64,000 nucleotides of DNA. Source: Dehalococcoidia bacterium (GTDB taxonomy: Bacteria; Chloroflexota; Dehalococcoidia; UBA2979). Both the position numbers and the translations under genes were made by a program. Location: NCBI GenBank assembly GCA_009692685.1, contig SHYS01000008.1:27967-91966 (forward strand), in the 5' to 3' direction. Below, piece by piece: positions 7,900 to 16,624 of the stretch. The notes beneath the pieces are model-generated. The model had not been told where the DNA came from. It did not search any database and was given only the letters and a program-made list of their open reading frames with translations. Within the stretch, counting starts at the first letter, position 1. The number at the start of each line of letters is the position of its first letter.

Positions 7900-9386
7900 C
7901 GGCCACGCCGCGCGAGATCCGTACGCGATACGCACCGAGCCCCACCGGCGACCCGCACGTCGGCAACATCCGCACGGCGATCTGGGCCTGGCTGCTCGCG
8001 CGACACGCGGGTGGCAAGTTCTTGATTCGCCTGGAGGACACGGACCAGTCGCGATCCGTGCCCGACTCGCTGGAGCGTATCCTTGCCTCCCTCGAGTGGC
8101 TCGGCGTCGACTGGGATGAAGGCCCGGATATCGGCGGTCTCTACGGCCCCTACATCCAGTCCGAACGGCTGCCTCGCTACGCCGAGGCCACGGCCCGCCT
8201 GATCGCCCAGGGAGACGCCTACCCCTGCTTCTGCACGTCGCAGGAACTCGAGACGCTGCGTCAGGCCCAGCAGGCGGCGAAGCTCCCACCGGGCTACGAC
8301 GGCCGCTGTCACGCCATCGATCCAGCCGAGGCCGCCGCGCGAGCGGCGCGCGAGGCGCACGTCGTCCGCTTCCACATGCCCGACGACGGAGTCACGACCT
8401 TCAAGGATCTCCTGCGCGGCGATATCTCAGTTGAGAACCGTCTGCTCGATGACTTCGTGATCCTGAAGTCGGATGGCTTCCCCACCTACCACCTCGCACA
8501 CGTCGTGGATGACGAGGCGATGCAGATCACCCACGTCGTGCGCGGTGAAGAATGGCTTCCTTCGGCCCCGCGCCACGTGCAGGTCGTCGACGCGCTCGGC
8601 TACGAGCGACCGGTCTACGTGCACAACTCTGTGATTCTGGGGCCGGACGGCGGCAAGCTCTCGAAGCGCCATGGCGCGCGCTTCATCCTCGAGTACGCGC
8701 AGGACGGATATCTGCCGGAGGCAATCTTCAACTACCTCGCGATCCTCGGTTGGTCGCTGGACGACCACACCGAGATCATGACGCGTGAGCGCTTCATCGA
8801 AGTCTTCGATATCAGGCGCCTGAGCGTGACCCCGGCCGTCTTCGACAACCAGAAGCTGGACTGGTTCAACGGGACCTACCTACGCGACGACGCACTCACC
8901 TCGCCCGCGCAGTTGCTGGAGCACTTCCGCGACCATCTCGACCGCGAACTGCCGATCACCATCCCACGCCCGCTCGACCGAGGCGTGATCGAAGCCCTCG
9001 TGCCGCTCGTGCGCGAGCGCATCAAGACGCTCGCCGAGCTGCCAGCGATGGTCGGCTTCTTCTTCAGCGGCACCATCGAGGCGCCCTCGCGCGAGGCGCT
9101 GCTCGGCAAGCCGTACCGCGCTGACCCGGACGCGGCGCGCCGTGCGCTGGATGGCGTCACTTCGTTCCTCGAAGGCGCGCCTGCCTGGGACGCCCCCGCC
9201 ATCGAGGCGCGACTCAGGGCTGCCGTCGAGGAGCTGGCGCAGAAACCCGGCGACGTGTTCATGCTGTGCCGGCTCGCCGTCACGGGACGGGCGATCACTC
9301 CCCCGCTGTTCGAGTCGATGGCGATAATCAGTCGCGAGTTATGCGTCGAGCGACTGCGCTCGGCGCGCGTACTCCTGGACGGTTGA
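7896..9386 (+). CDS. gltX: Glutamyl-tRNA synthetase
   Basis: It charges tRNA-Glu with glutamate, and in many bacteria lacking GlnRS also tRNA-Gln. The 496 residues begin RTRYAPSPTGDPHVGNIRTA, containing the class I HIGH-type signature as HVGN, and carry the KMSKS-type loop KLSKRHG at about residues 253-259. The anticodon-binding region follows. ATG lies inside the rluD stop (ATGA). A tRNA-Gln gene lies 63 bases downstream, suggestive if this is a non-discriminating enzyme, but the discriminating residue cannot be judged here. Confidence 0.95.
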   Translation: MTATPREIRTRYAPSPTGDPHVGNIRTAIWAWLLARHAGGKFLIRLEDTDQSRSVPDSLERILASLEWLGVDWDEGPDIGGLYGPYIQSERLPRYAEATARLIAQGDAYPCFCTSQELETLRQAQQAAKLPPGYDGRCHAIDPAEAAARAAREAHVVRFHMPDDGVTTFKDLLRGDISVENRLLDDFVILKSDGFPTYHLAHVVDDEAMQITHVVRGEEWLPSAPRHVQVVDALGYERPVYVHNSVILGPDGGKLSKRHGARFILEYAQDGYLPEAIFNYLAILGWSLDDHTEIMTRERFIEVFDIRRLSVTPAVFDNQKLDWFNGTYLRDDALTSPAQLLEHFRDHLDRELPITIPRPLDRGVIEALVPLVRERIKTLAELPAMVGFFFSGTIEAPSREALLGKPYRADPDAARRALDGVTSFLEGAPAWDAPAIEARLRAAVEELAQKPGDVFMLCRLAVTGRAITPPLFESMAIISRELCVERLRSARVLLDG

Positions 9387-9449
9387 GCCGTATCGGTAGT
9401 TGCCCGAAGTGATCGCACTCCGGCGTTCTGGTACGGTCGGAGCTGCCGT

Positions 9450-9520
9450 TGGGGACTCGTCTAATGGTAGGACAGCGGATTCTGGATCCGTCAGTCGGGG
9501 TTCGAATCCCTGGTCCCCAG
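9450..9520 (+). tRNA. tRNA-Gln (anticodon CTG)
   Basis: A full cloverleaf is visible: acceptor TGGGGAC/GTCCCCA, anticodon loop TTCTGGA, T loop TTCGAAT, discriminator G, and encoded CCA at 9521-9523. Confidence 0.95.
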
Positions 9521-9642
9521 CCAGCACTAGCCGACTCCGCTCATACTGATGCCGAGTGACGCCTCTCGCTCGCCAACCGAGAACTCGACTGGCCCGCTAT
9601 CTGACGGGCCGTTCGAGTTCTCGTATCACCGACCGCCGAGCG

Positions 9643-10683
9643 CTAAGCGCACCTTACAAAGAACGGCGTGTTTGCTCCAAGCGGCGGCGGGAATGAACCG
9701 TTCACCGCGCTCTGTGCACCGTTCACGTAAACACTCCACGCCCCGTCTCGCGTAACCGCGGTCACCGCGACGTTGTCGGCTCGACCGCCGATCTGGAAGA
9801 CAAGCTCCGCGGCAGTCGCCACCGGGCCACTGACGAGCAGACCGGTCGACTGCGGTCCATGGATCGCTCCGAGCAGTCCGGGCGGTGGACCCGCAGCCGA
9901 CGGAGTCGGCGTACCGCCGGTCGATCCACCAACCCTAGTGGTGAAGGTACCCCACACCGAGGTGCAGCGGAGGGCGCGCCCTCCGCTGCCGCGTACACCA
10001 CGACCGCCTGATCTCCAGCGATCACCGCGACGAGGCCTCGGTCGGACGGCGCCCCGCCGAGGACGGCAACCACGCCGCTGTTGATCCCAAAGTTCGTTGT
10101 GGAGTCGAACGATCGGCAACCCGCGGGTAACGTCGCCTTGAGATTCGAAGTCGAGAAGCCATCAGGATTGATCTTGAATGAGACGGCCCCACCCTTATCA
10201 GTCGTGCCGGCGTACGAAGCGTCGGCGATCGGGGCGGCAGTTCCCGGCCGAAGAACGGCAATCCACGTAGCGGACCGCTTGATGCATGAGTTGCCAGTGC
10301 CCGCCTGTGCAAGGAGCGTGCCCGAGGTGACTCTATTCTGGTCGATGAAGCCGCTATACGAAACATCAGTACGGACGCCCGTCGAGGCCTGCACGGTCCC
10401 GCCCGCGCTGAACGAGCCGCCACCAACCGGAGAACCGATGCCCGCCGCACTCGCAACACACTGGCCGGTGACCGCCACCGGGGGAGAACCAACGGACATC
10501 GAGATGAGCGAGAAGCCATCGACCTCGATGGATCCGACCGAGGTTTGAGGTAACGCCGTAGTAAGTCCCCTTCGGTACAGCCGCGCGCGCCGAGCGAGGC
10601 TCACTACTCCACACAACCATCACCATGACCAGGGCCACTGCCATGGCAACGGCTATGAGTCGGCATTCTGCCCGCATTCTCAT
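9643..10683 (-). pseudogene. Secreted hypothetical protein broken by two frameshifts
   Basis: A start region near 10683 encodes a signal peptide (hydrophobic run VAMAVALVMVMVVW, then ARAAVPKG). The reading frame changes near 10550, continues as a Gly/Ser/Thr-rich extracellular-type sequence with repeats such as PPVAVTGQCVASA and SFKINPDGF, and changes again near 9975 before ending in SFPPPLGANTPFFVRC. The second shift lies exactly on a 26-bp perfect palindrome. Read through, the protein would be about 340 residues. I do not recognise a family. The upstream DNA is more AT-rich than the surroundings. Confidence 0.65.
9964..9989. repeat. 26-bp perfect palindrome at a frameshift
   Basis: GCAGCGGAGGGCG is followed directly by its reverse complement. 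It lies inside the broken secreted-protein gene, at the point where the frame must change for the protein to continue. Confidence 0.9.
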
Positions 10684-10859
10684 CACATGCCACCTTGTCT
10701 TGGCTGGGAATCGATGTGTCACAACACAAATGGAGTGCATTTCTTCGATTGTAGAAATTCGATAAGAATTCAACTGAGGCGTGCGCCGGCGAGCAGCCGA
10801 AACCCGGCAAGTTCGCCTCGCAGGTTGTAGAGTGGCGGCGTAAGAAAGGACTCAAGGCC

Positions 10860-11192
10860 ATGATGCTCACCGTGACCCCCACAGCCGCCGAGCGGCTCGC
10901 CACCATCCTCAACGACCAAGCCGCCGACAACGAGGGCCTGCGCATCCTCGCCCGCGGCGGCGGCTGCGCCTGTTCAGGCGGCAGCTTCACGATGGGCATC
11001 GACGCCGCGACGTCTGAGGACACGGTCATCGACCTGTCGGGCGTGAAAGTCATCGTCGACCCGGTCTCGGCGCTCCAGCTCGAGGGCGCTGCCATCGACT
11101 ATGTCGAGGACGTCATGCGCCAGGGCTTCACTATCGAGGCCCCAAACGCCGCTGCCGGCGGCGCCTGCGGCTGCGGTGGAGGGGCTCACTAG
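10860..11192 (+). CDS. IscA/HesB-type iron-sulfur assembly protein
   Basis: A-type carriers pass iron-sulfur clusters to apo-proteins. The 110 residues match the HesB fold: VTPTAAERLATIL at the start, GGGCACSGGSFTMGID with the first cysteine(s), then the C-terminal ACGCGGGAH carrying the CxC pair. The first motif has two cysteines (CAC) rather than one. An AAAGGA lies upstream and an intrinsic terminator follows directly, so it is a single-gene unit. A second in-frame ATG is adjacent. Confidence 0.85.
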   Translation: MMLTVTPTAAERLATILNDQAADNEGLRILARGGGCACSGGSFTMGIDAATSEDTVIDLSGVKVIVDPVSALQLEGAAIDYVEDVMRQGFTIEAPNAAAGGACGCGGGAH

Positions 11193-11218
11193 CCTCCCTC
11201 GTCAGAGGCAAATCACAA

Positions 11219-11249
11219 CGAGGCCCGCAATCGCGGGCCTCGTTTTTTT
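11219..11249 (+). terminator. Intrinsic terminator after the IscA-like gene
   Basis: Stem CGAGGCCCGC/GCGGGCCTCG with loop AATC is followed by seven T. Confidence 0.93.
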
Positions 11250-11347
11250 ATCGATGTGCCCTCGTTCGCGCAGATTCGATTCAGCGTCGACAAAACTCAG
11301 CTGCGCGGGGAGCGCGGACCTCCGCAACTGGATCGGCCGCCCTGGAC

Positions 11348-11968
11348 CTAGCGATCCAGATCGACGGATCGAGCCGCCGCGCGACGTTCGCGCCAGAGGT
11401 GCAGGGCGGGTGGCGCGACCGAAAGCAGGACGATCAGACCGAGGATCGGCAACAGAAGCATGTCGACGTTCGGGGTCGCCTCACCGAGGAGGTACCCGAG
11501 CAGCGTCATCGAGACGACCCACGCAGCCCCACCCGCGATGTTGTAGAGGGCGAACGTCTGGTACGACATCCGCGCTGCCCCGGCCACCGAGGGCGCGAAG
11601 GTCCGCACAAACGGCATGAACCGCGCCAGCACGATCGTCTTGCCACCATGGTTTTTGTAGAACGCCTCGGCGCGCAGCAGGTTGCTGCGCTTGAAGAACC
11701 TGGAGTCCTCGCGCTGGAACAATCGAGGCCCCGCGCGCCGGCCGATGGCGTACCCGGTGGCATCCCCGGTGACCGCAGCCAGCACCAGCACCACGATCAG
11801 CGTCGCTAGATCGAGGTCACCGCGCTGCGCCACCAGACCGGCAGTCACCAGCAACGAGTCGCCCGGCAAGAAGAAGCCGAAGAACAGCCCCGTCTCTGCG
11901 AATACGATCGCAAACAGCCCGATCAGCCCCACCGCTTTGATCAGCGCTTCGAGGTCGATGGGCATCAT
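11348..11968 (-). CDS. DedA-family membrane protein
   Basis: DedA proteins are inner-membrane proteins linked to lipid carrier recycling and envelope homeostasis. The 206 residues show the family hallmarks ETGLFFGFFLPGDSLL (about residues 25-40), GDATGYAIGRRAGPRLF, and RFMPFVRTFAPSVAGAARM with the conserved arginines, plus hydrophobic segments at the end. The ATG at 11968 was chosen because GAGGAG lies nine bases upstream. Confidence 0.9.
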   Translation of the reverse strand: MMPIDLEALIKAVGLIGLFAIVFAETGLFFGFFLPGDSLLVTAGLVAQRGDLDLATLIVVLVLAAVTGDATGYAIGRRAGPRLFQREDSRFFKRSNLLRAEAFYKNHGGKTIVLARFMPFVRTFAPSVAGAARMSYQTFALYNIAGGAAWVVSMTLLGYLLGEATPNVDMLLLPILGLIVLLSVAPPALHLWRERRAAARSVDLDR

Positions 11969-12156
11969 GGTTACTTGCTCCTCAGTCGTCGTTCCAACCA
12001 GCGTACTGGTGCGCCCACCGAGGCGCGATCCATCCGAAGACACGCCCGCGTGGTCCACAGACGCGGTTCGCGCCGTCGAGGTTTGGGAGTACGCTGGCGG
12101 GAAGATACATCCAGCAGCGTCTGGCGCCTCGCGAGGCGCGCAGCGAGGAGGCCTAC

Positions 12157-13002
12157 GTGGGCAAGCTCGATGGCAAAGTAGCGGTCGTTACCGGCGCCAG
12201 CCGGGGCATCGGTCAGGCGATCGCCGAACTCTTCGCGGCAGAAGGCGCGAAAGTCGTCTGCGCCGCGCGCACCCTGAACGAGGGCGACCACCGCATGCTC
12301 GAAGGCTCCGTCACTCGTACAGTCGAGGGCATCAAGGCCGCCGGCGGAACCGCCCTCGGCGTGCAGGCGGACGTGTCGATCGAAGAGGATTGCTACCGCC
12401 TGATTGACCGGGCGAAGTCCGAGTTCGGCCCCACGGACATCCTGGTCAACGACGCGGCCCTCAACTACTACATCCCGATCGTCGATTACCCCACGAACCG
12501 CTGGGTGCGCTCGTTCGCGATCAACCTGCACGGGCCGTTCATCCTGTCGAAGGCGGTGCTGCCCGACATGATGGCGCGCGGATCCGGCGCGATCGTGAAT
12601 ATCTCCTCGGGCTCGGCGATCGGGCCGGGTCGCGCGCCGTACACCTCGAACGGTGGCGGCGGAACGATGTACGGAGCGACGAAGGCAGCTCTCGAGCGCT
12701 TCACTCAGGGCCTCGCCCAGGAGGTCTGGGAGAACGGCATCAGCGTGACCGCGCTATCGCCCTCGCAGGTCGTTCCGACGCCGGGCACCGTCTTCTTCAA
12801 GCTCGTCGACGGCATGGACGACCCACGAGGTGAGCCGCCATCGATGATGGCGCGAGCCGCGCTCCTCCTGGCCAGCGAGCCACCCGCGAAGGTCAGTGGG
12901 CGCGTCACCTACAGCCAGGCCATCCTCAAGGAGTTCGGCTGGATCGAAGATGGCAAGGGCACGGGCATCGACCGCCACGGCTCCGGCTACTCGCAGATCT
13001 AG
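12157..13002 (+). CDS. Short-chain dehydrogenase/reductase
   Basis: This 281-residue SDR has the NAD(P)-binding TGASRGIG motif, NDAA in place of the usual NNAG, an NISSGSA catalytic serine region, and YGATK giving the catalytic Tyr and Lys. A glycine-rich insertion (TSNGGGG) precedes the Tyr. The start is GTG at 12157. The substrate is unknown. The downstream transporter gene begins 64 bases after its stop. Confidence 0.88.
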   Translation: MGKLDGKVAVVTGASRGIGQAIAELFAAEGAKVVCAARTLNEGDHRMLEGSVTRTVEGIKAAGGTALGVQADVSIEEDCYRLIDRAKSEFGPTDILVNDAALNYYIPIVDYPTNRWVRSFAINLHGPFILSKAVLPDMMARGSGAIVNISSGSAIGPGRAPYTSNGGGGTMYGATKAALERFTQGLAQEVWENGISVTALSPSQVVPTPGTVFFKLVDGMDDPRGEPPSMMARAALLLASEPPAKVSGRVTYSQAILKEFGWIEDGKGTGIDRHGSGYSQI

Positions 13003-13066
13003 CCCCCTACGGAGCACCCGGCACCCGGCGATTTCGTGCGCACAAGCACGCAATATCGAGGCAGAA

Positions 13067-14728
13067 TTGGCACACACAGAAGCTACAAAAGGTGCCGCCG
13101 CCGGCACTCCGCCGATCGCGGTCAGTCACGGCTCGCGGCGAGTGATCATCATTGGCACCATGGCCGCGATGTTCCTCGCCGCCATCGACCAGACGATCCT
13201 CTCTGCCGCCTTCCCGAGGATCATCGCGGAGCTCAACGGCCTGTCGTTGCTGCCGTGGGTCTTCACCTCGTTCATGCTCTCCTCGACGGTCGTGGTGCCG
13301 ATCGCAGGCAAGCTCGGCGACCAGTTCGGGCGCAAACCGCTGTTCATCGTCGCGATCGTCATCTTCCTGATCGGATCGCTGCTCTCCGGCGCCTCTCAGA
13401 CGATGATGCAACTCGTGCTGGCACGGGGCGCGCAGGGCGTGGGCGCAGGAATGCTCTTCGCGACCTCGTTCGCGGTGATCGGTGATCTCTACGCGCCACT
13501 AGAGCGTGGGCGCATCCAGGGCGCGTTCGCCGGCATGTTCGGCTTCGCCTCCGTGGTCGGCCCGTTCCTTGGCGGCTGGCTGACCGACACGCTGAGCTGG
13601 CGCTGGGTCTTCCTGGTCAATCTCCCGATTGGCATCGTCGCTCTGCTGATCGTCGGTCTGGGGATGCCATGGGTGCGACCGCACCTCGCCAAACGCCCGC
13701 GCCTTGACATTGCGGGTGCGGCCCTGCTGGCCGTCACGCTGGTGCCGTTGCTCCTCGCACTGACGTGGGGCGGCCACCAGTACGCATGGACTTCGACACG
13801 GACCGTGGGGCTCCTCGGACTGGCAGCCGTTTGCCTGCCGCTCTTCCTGTTCACAGAGTCGAGGGCGACCGAGCCGATCCTGCCGCTCGATCTCTTCAAG
13901 AACCGCACGTTCTCTGTCTCCGCGCTGGCCCTCTTCATGATGGGGGCCGGCATGTTCGGCGCGATCACGATGGTGCCCACGTTCCTGCAGGGAGTGAAGG
14001 GCGTCGCCGCCTCGAACTCGGGGACGCTGATGACGCCGATGTCCCTTGCGCTCTCTGTCTCGGCTGGTATTGGCGGCACGATCATGTCGAGGACCGGGCG
14101 TTATAAGGTGCTCGTACTGGTGAGCATGGCACTGGTAGTGGCGGGCCTGACACTGTTTGCCATGCAGACGCCGGAGACCTCGCGAATGGTCACGGTCGGC
14201 AACATGGTGCTCGTCGGCGTCGGCATCGGTGTGACGTTCCCGATCTTCACCGTCGTGGTGCAGAACGCGCTGCCGTTCCACTACATCGGCGTGGCGACCG
14301 CAAGCGTCACGTTCTTCCGGCAGGTTGGCGCGACCGTGGGCATCGCGCTGCTCACCGGGCTGATGATCGGCCGCTTCCGAGACGGGGTCGCGCACGTCGC
14401 CGGACAATACCCGGTGATCGTCGAGAACACGGACGCGCTGCTCAATATCCGGGCCGTCGAGGGCGTTCGTCGAGCCTATGCAGCTGCGGCAACGCAGGGA
14501 CAACCCTCGTTCGATAGCATCCTCGCACTCACTAGGATTGAACTGGCAAGCGCAGTTGCGCAGGTCTTCGGGGTGGCCGCGATGCTGGTAGCCATCGGAT
14601 GGGTGGCCCTCCTGGCCCTTCCCGAACTGCCGCTCAACGCGACATCGCCTGCTGGAATGGCACGTCGAGTTCGCGCCAGCGCCACCGAGGCCCCTGACTC
14701 CGCTGGCGTACCCCAGCCGGGCGGTTAG
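13067..14728 (+). CDS. DHA2-type multidrug efflux transporter (MFS, 14 TM)
   Basis: Proton-driven export of drugs or metabolites across the inner membrane. The 553-residue protein has about 14 hydrophobic segments; MFLAAIDQTILSAAFPRI is the motif-D1-like start of the first helix region, GKLGDQFGRKPLF is the motif A loop, and RWVFLVNLPIGIVALL is typical of DHA2 members. The frame is open further upstream into the SDR gene. I chose TTG at 13067 because GAGGC lies just before it and it precedes the first helix; this start is uncertain. Confidence 0.87.
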   Translation: MAHTEATKGAAAGTPPIAVSHGSRRVIIIGTMAAMFLAAIDQTILSAAFPRIIAELNGLSLLPWVFTSFMLSSTVVVPIAGKLGDQFGRKPLFIVAIVIFLIGSLLSGASQTMMQLVLARGAQGVGAGMLFATSFAVIGDLYAPLERGRIQGAFAGMFGFASVVGPFLGGWLTDTLSWRWVFLVNLPIGIVALLIVGLGMPWVRPHLAKRPRLDIAGAALLAVTLVPLLLALTWGGHQYAWTSTRTVGLLGLAAVCLPLFLFTESRATEPILPLDLFKNRTFSVSALALFMMGAGMFGAITMVPTFLQGVKGVAASNSGTLMTPMSLALSVSAGIGGTIMSRTGRYKVLVLVSMALVVAGLTLFAMQTPETSRMVTVGNMVLVGVGIGVTFPIFTVVVQNALPFHYIGVATASVTFFRQVGATVGIALLTGLMIGRFRDGVAHVAGQYPVIVENTDALLNIRAVEGVRRAYAAAATQGQPSFDSILALTRIELASAVAQVFGVAAMLVAIGWVALLALPELPLNATSPAGMARRVRASATEAPDSAGVPQPGG

Positions 14729-14757
14729 TCACCCGCGAGCCAAGAGAGGAATCTCCG

Positions 14758-15669
14758 ATGCACGAGGCCCTACGTCTGTCGGGTGAGCTACGACCGTTGG
14801 AGCGGCCGGTGCTCGTCGCCTCGTTCTCCGGGTGGAACGACAATGGTGGCGCGGCGAGCCACACCCTCGAGTACCTCATCGAGCAGTGGGAGGCGACCCC
14901 CCTTGCTACCATCGACCCCGAACCGTTTTACGACTTCACGGTGCAACGTCCACGAGTACACCTGGAGAACGACGAACGCGTGCTCGACTGGCCGGAGAAC
15001 CGCTTCCTGGTCGCGCGGCCGCCCGGTGCGGAACGTGACTTCATCCTGCTGACGGGCGTGGAGCCGCACCTGCGCTGGCGCACGTTCACCGAGATCATCG
15101 CCGACGTCATGCGCGAAGTCGGCGCGTCGACGAGCATCACGCTTGGCGCCCAGCCTGCCGGGGTGCCACATACGCGGGCGCTTCCCCTCAACCTCTCGGC
15201 GTCCCACCCGGACTTCGAAGAGATCTTCGGGCTCAAGGCGCCGGCCTCGCGGTACCAGGGCCCAACTGGGATCGTCGGCGTCATGAACTTGCACCATCGA
15301 GCGCTCGGCTGGCGCAATGCGAGCCTCTGGGCACTGATCCCGCACTACCTCACGATCGGGCCGAACCCGAACGCGGCGATCTCGCTGGTCAGCGCGCTCG
15401 ATGCGGGCTTCAAGAGCCGTACCGCGATCGCGCCGCTGGAGCGACAGGCCGAGGACTTCCTGCGTCAGGTAGGGCAGGCGATGAGCCAGTCGCCGGACGC
15501 CGCCGGCTACGTCCGCCAGCTCGAGGAGCAGTACGACACGAGCCAACCCTCGCTGCCGCGCCCCCTGGACGCTCCCGGCGAGGAGCTACCGGCCACCGAA
15601 GACATCCTCAGCGATGTTGACGCCTTCTTCCGTCGCGGCGCGGGTGGCGACACAGAGCGCCGCGAGTAG
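14758..15669 (+). CDS. PAC2-family protein
   Basis: PAC2 proteins share the fold of proteasome-assembly chaperones; the bacterial ones are largely uncharacterised. The 303 residues show VLVASFSGWNDNGGAASHTLEYL near the start, FILLTGVEPHLRWRTF, and GVPHTRALPLNLSAS. The C-terminus (after about residue 260) is acidic and looks disordered. A GAGAGGA sequence precedes the ATG. No proteasome genes are visible nearby. Confidence 0.82.
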   Translation: MHEALRLSGELRPLERPVLVASFSGWNDNGGAASHTLEYLIEQWEATPLATIDPEPFYDFTVQRPRVHLENDERVLDWPENRFLVARPPGAERDFILLTGVEPHLRWRTFTEIIADVMREVGASTSITLGAQPAGVPHTRALPLNLSASHPDFEEIFGLKAPASRYQGPTGIVGVMNLHHRALGWRNASLWALIPHYLTIGPNPNAAISLVSALDAGFKSRTAIAPLERQAEDFLRQVGQAMSQSPDAAGYVRQLEEQYDTSQPSLPRPLDAPGEELPATEDILSDVDAFFRRGAGGDTERRE

Positions 15670-15734
15670 GACACGGACGCGCCCGAGCCGCATCGCCGGC
15701 GGTCTCTGGCAAGGCCCGCCGCCATCGCGGTTCT

Positions 15735-15752
15735 CCTGAGCCTGTCGAAGGG
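15735..15752. repeat. CCTGAGCCTGTCGAAGGG dispersed-type motif
   Basis: This 18-mer, or its reverse complement, matches a short motif I recall as scattered through intergenic DNA of many environmental bacterial genomes. It lies between the convergent PAC2 and NIPSNAP genes. Only one full copy was noticed in the window. Confidence 0.35.
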
Positions 15753-15830
15753 CAACGCCGTTCTCGAGTTCGCGTCACCGGCTTCGCGCCCGGTCACGGC
15801 CTCTGCGCTGCGACCGCAGCAACGGCCTCG

Positions 15831-16157
15831 CTACTGGGCGGGCGAGTAATCCGTCGGTCTGAGGATGTCGCTCTTGATCCGGAGCGTGAGCGTACCGTCG
15901 CGCTGCGACTCGTCACGCGCCTTGATCCAGTCCGGGTCAGACTGGAAGGCGGCCCACTTCGCATCGCGATCGGCCATGTCGTCGAAGGCCATCAGGTAGA
16001 CCAGCTGGTCGCTCCAGCCACCGTGCGCGTACGTCCAGAACCCCACAACCTGCATGTTGTGGCGCTTGAACAGCGGCGTCGTGTGGTCGCGGAAACGCGC
16101 GTTGAGAGCGGCCAGCTTGCTGGGGGCGGCCTCGTAGGTGCGTAGCTCGTAGATCAC
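15831..16157 (-). CDS. NIPSNAP-family protein
   Basis: A 108-residue small ferredoxin-like-fold protein. It begins MIYELRTYEAAPSKLAALNARF and continues VGFWTYAHGGWSDQLVYLMAF and FDDMADRDAKWAAFQSDPDW, which is the usual course of NIPSNAP proteins. Length is normal. The biochemical role is unknown. It is convergent with the PAC2 gene. Confidence 0.85.
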   Translation of the reverse strand: MIYELRTYEAAPSKLAALNARFRDHTTPLFKRHNMQVVGFWTYAHGGWSDQLVYLMAFDDMADRDAKWAAFQSDPDWIKARDESQRDGTLTLRIKSDILRPTDYSPAQ

Positions 16158-16250
16158 GGGGACACTCCTCCAGAACGCGCCTTCGAAGTGGAGAGGGGGC
16201 GCGGCCAGAGTCTAGCCGCCCGCTGGTCTCGAGCGGTCAGGCATGCGATG

Positions 16251-16295
16251 ACGCGCCGCCGATGGGTGAAGCGACTTCACCCATCGGCGGCGCGT
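16251..16295. repeat. 21-bp perfect inverted repeat with 3-base loop
   Basis: The arm ACGCGCCGCCGATGGGTGAAG (16251-16271) and its exact reverse complement (16275-16295) enclose CGA. No T tract follows on either strand, so it is not a standard terminator. Its right arm contains the -35 box of the tRNA-Trp promoter, so it could be an operator or a cruciform element. Confidence 0.88.
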
Positions 16296-16304
16296 TGCTA
16301 GACT
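16276..16304 (+). promoter_or_regulatory. Promoter of the tRNA-Trp/tRNA-Leu unit
   Basis: TTCACC (16276-16281) and TAGACT (16299-16304) are 17 bases apart; the start would fall near 16311, six bases before tRNA-Trp. Confidence 0.6.
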
Positions 16305-16316
16305 AGGAGGTCGCGC

Positions 16317-16389
16317 ACGAGTGTAGCTCAGTTGGTAGAGCAGCGGCCTCCAAATCCGCCGGTCGGGGGTTCGAGTCCCTCCACTCGTG
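16317..16389 (+). tRNA. tRNA-Trp (anticodon CCA)
   Basis: Acceptor ACGAGTG/CACTCGT, anticodon loop CTCCAAA, discriminator G, encoded CCA at 16390-16392. Confidence 0.95.
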
Positions 16390-16412
16390 CCAATTGGCTT
16401 CGTGGTTTCCGT

Positions 16413-16496
16413 GCCCAGGTGGTGGAACTGGCAGACACGCTGTCTTGAGGGGGCAGTGCTCGCAAGGGCGTATGAGTTCGAGTCTCATCCTGGGCA
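16413..16496 (+). tRNA. tRNA-Leu (anticodon GAG)
   Basis: Acceptor GCCCAGG/CCTGGGC, anticodon loop TTGAGGG, a long variable arm as expected for a class II tRNA, discriminator A, encoded CCA at 16497-16499. Confidence 0.94.
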
Positions 16497-16500
16497 CCAA

Positions 16501-16524
16501 CACGTTCACGTTCACGTTCACGTT
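16501..16524 (+). repeat. Hexanucleotide tandem repeat (CACGTT)x4
   Basis: Four exact copies of CACGTT directly follow the tRNA-Leu CCA end. Confidence 0.9.
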
Positions 16525-16624
16525 CGCTGTTTCGCCGGCAGCTCTTCGAGCTCGGCCATCTGCCTCCAGCAGGCGCTACTGTCCGGGCGCTCCCTGAACA
16601 CCGCGCTGTGGAGGCGCCACACCG

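Noticed and set aside
16251..16295. The 21-bp hairpin as an intrinsic terminator
   Set aside because: No T tract on either strand, and it overlaps the tRNA promoter.
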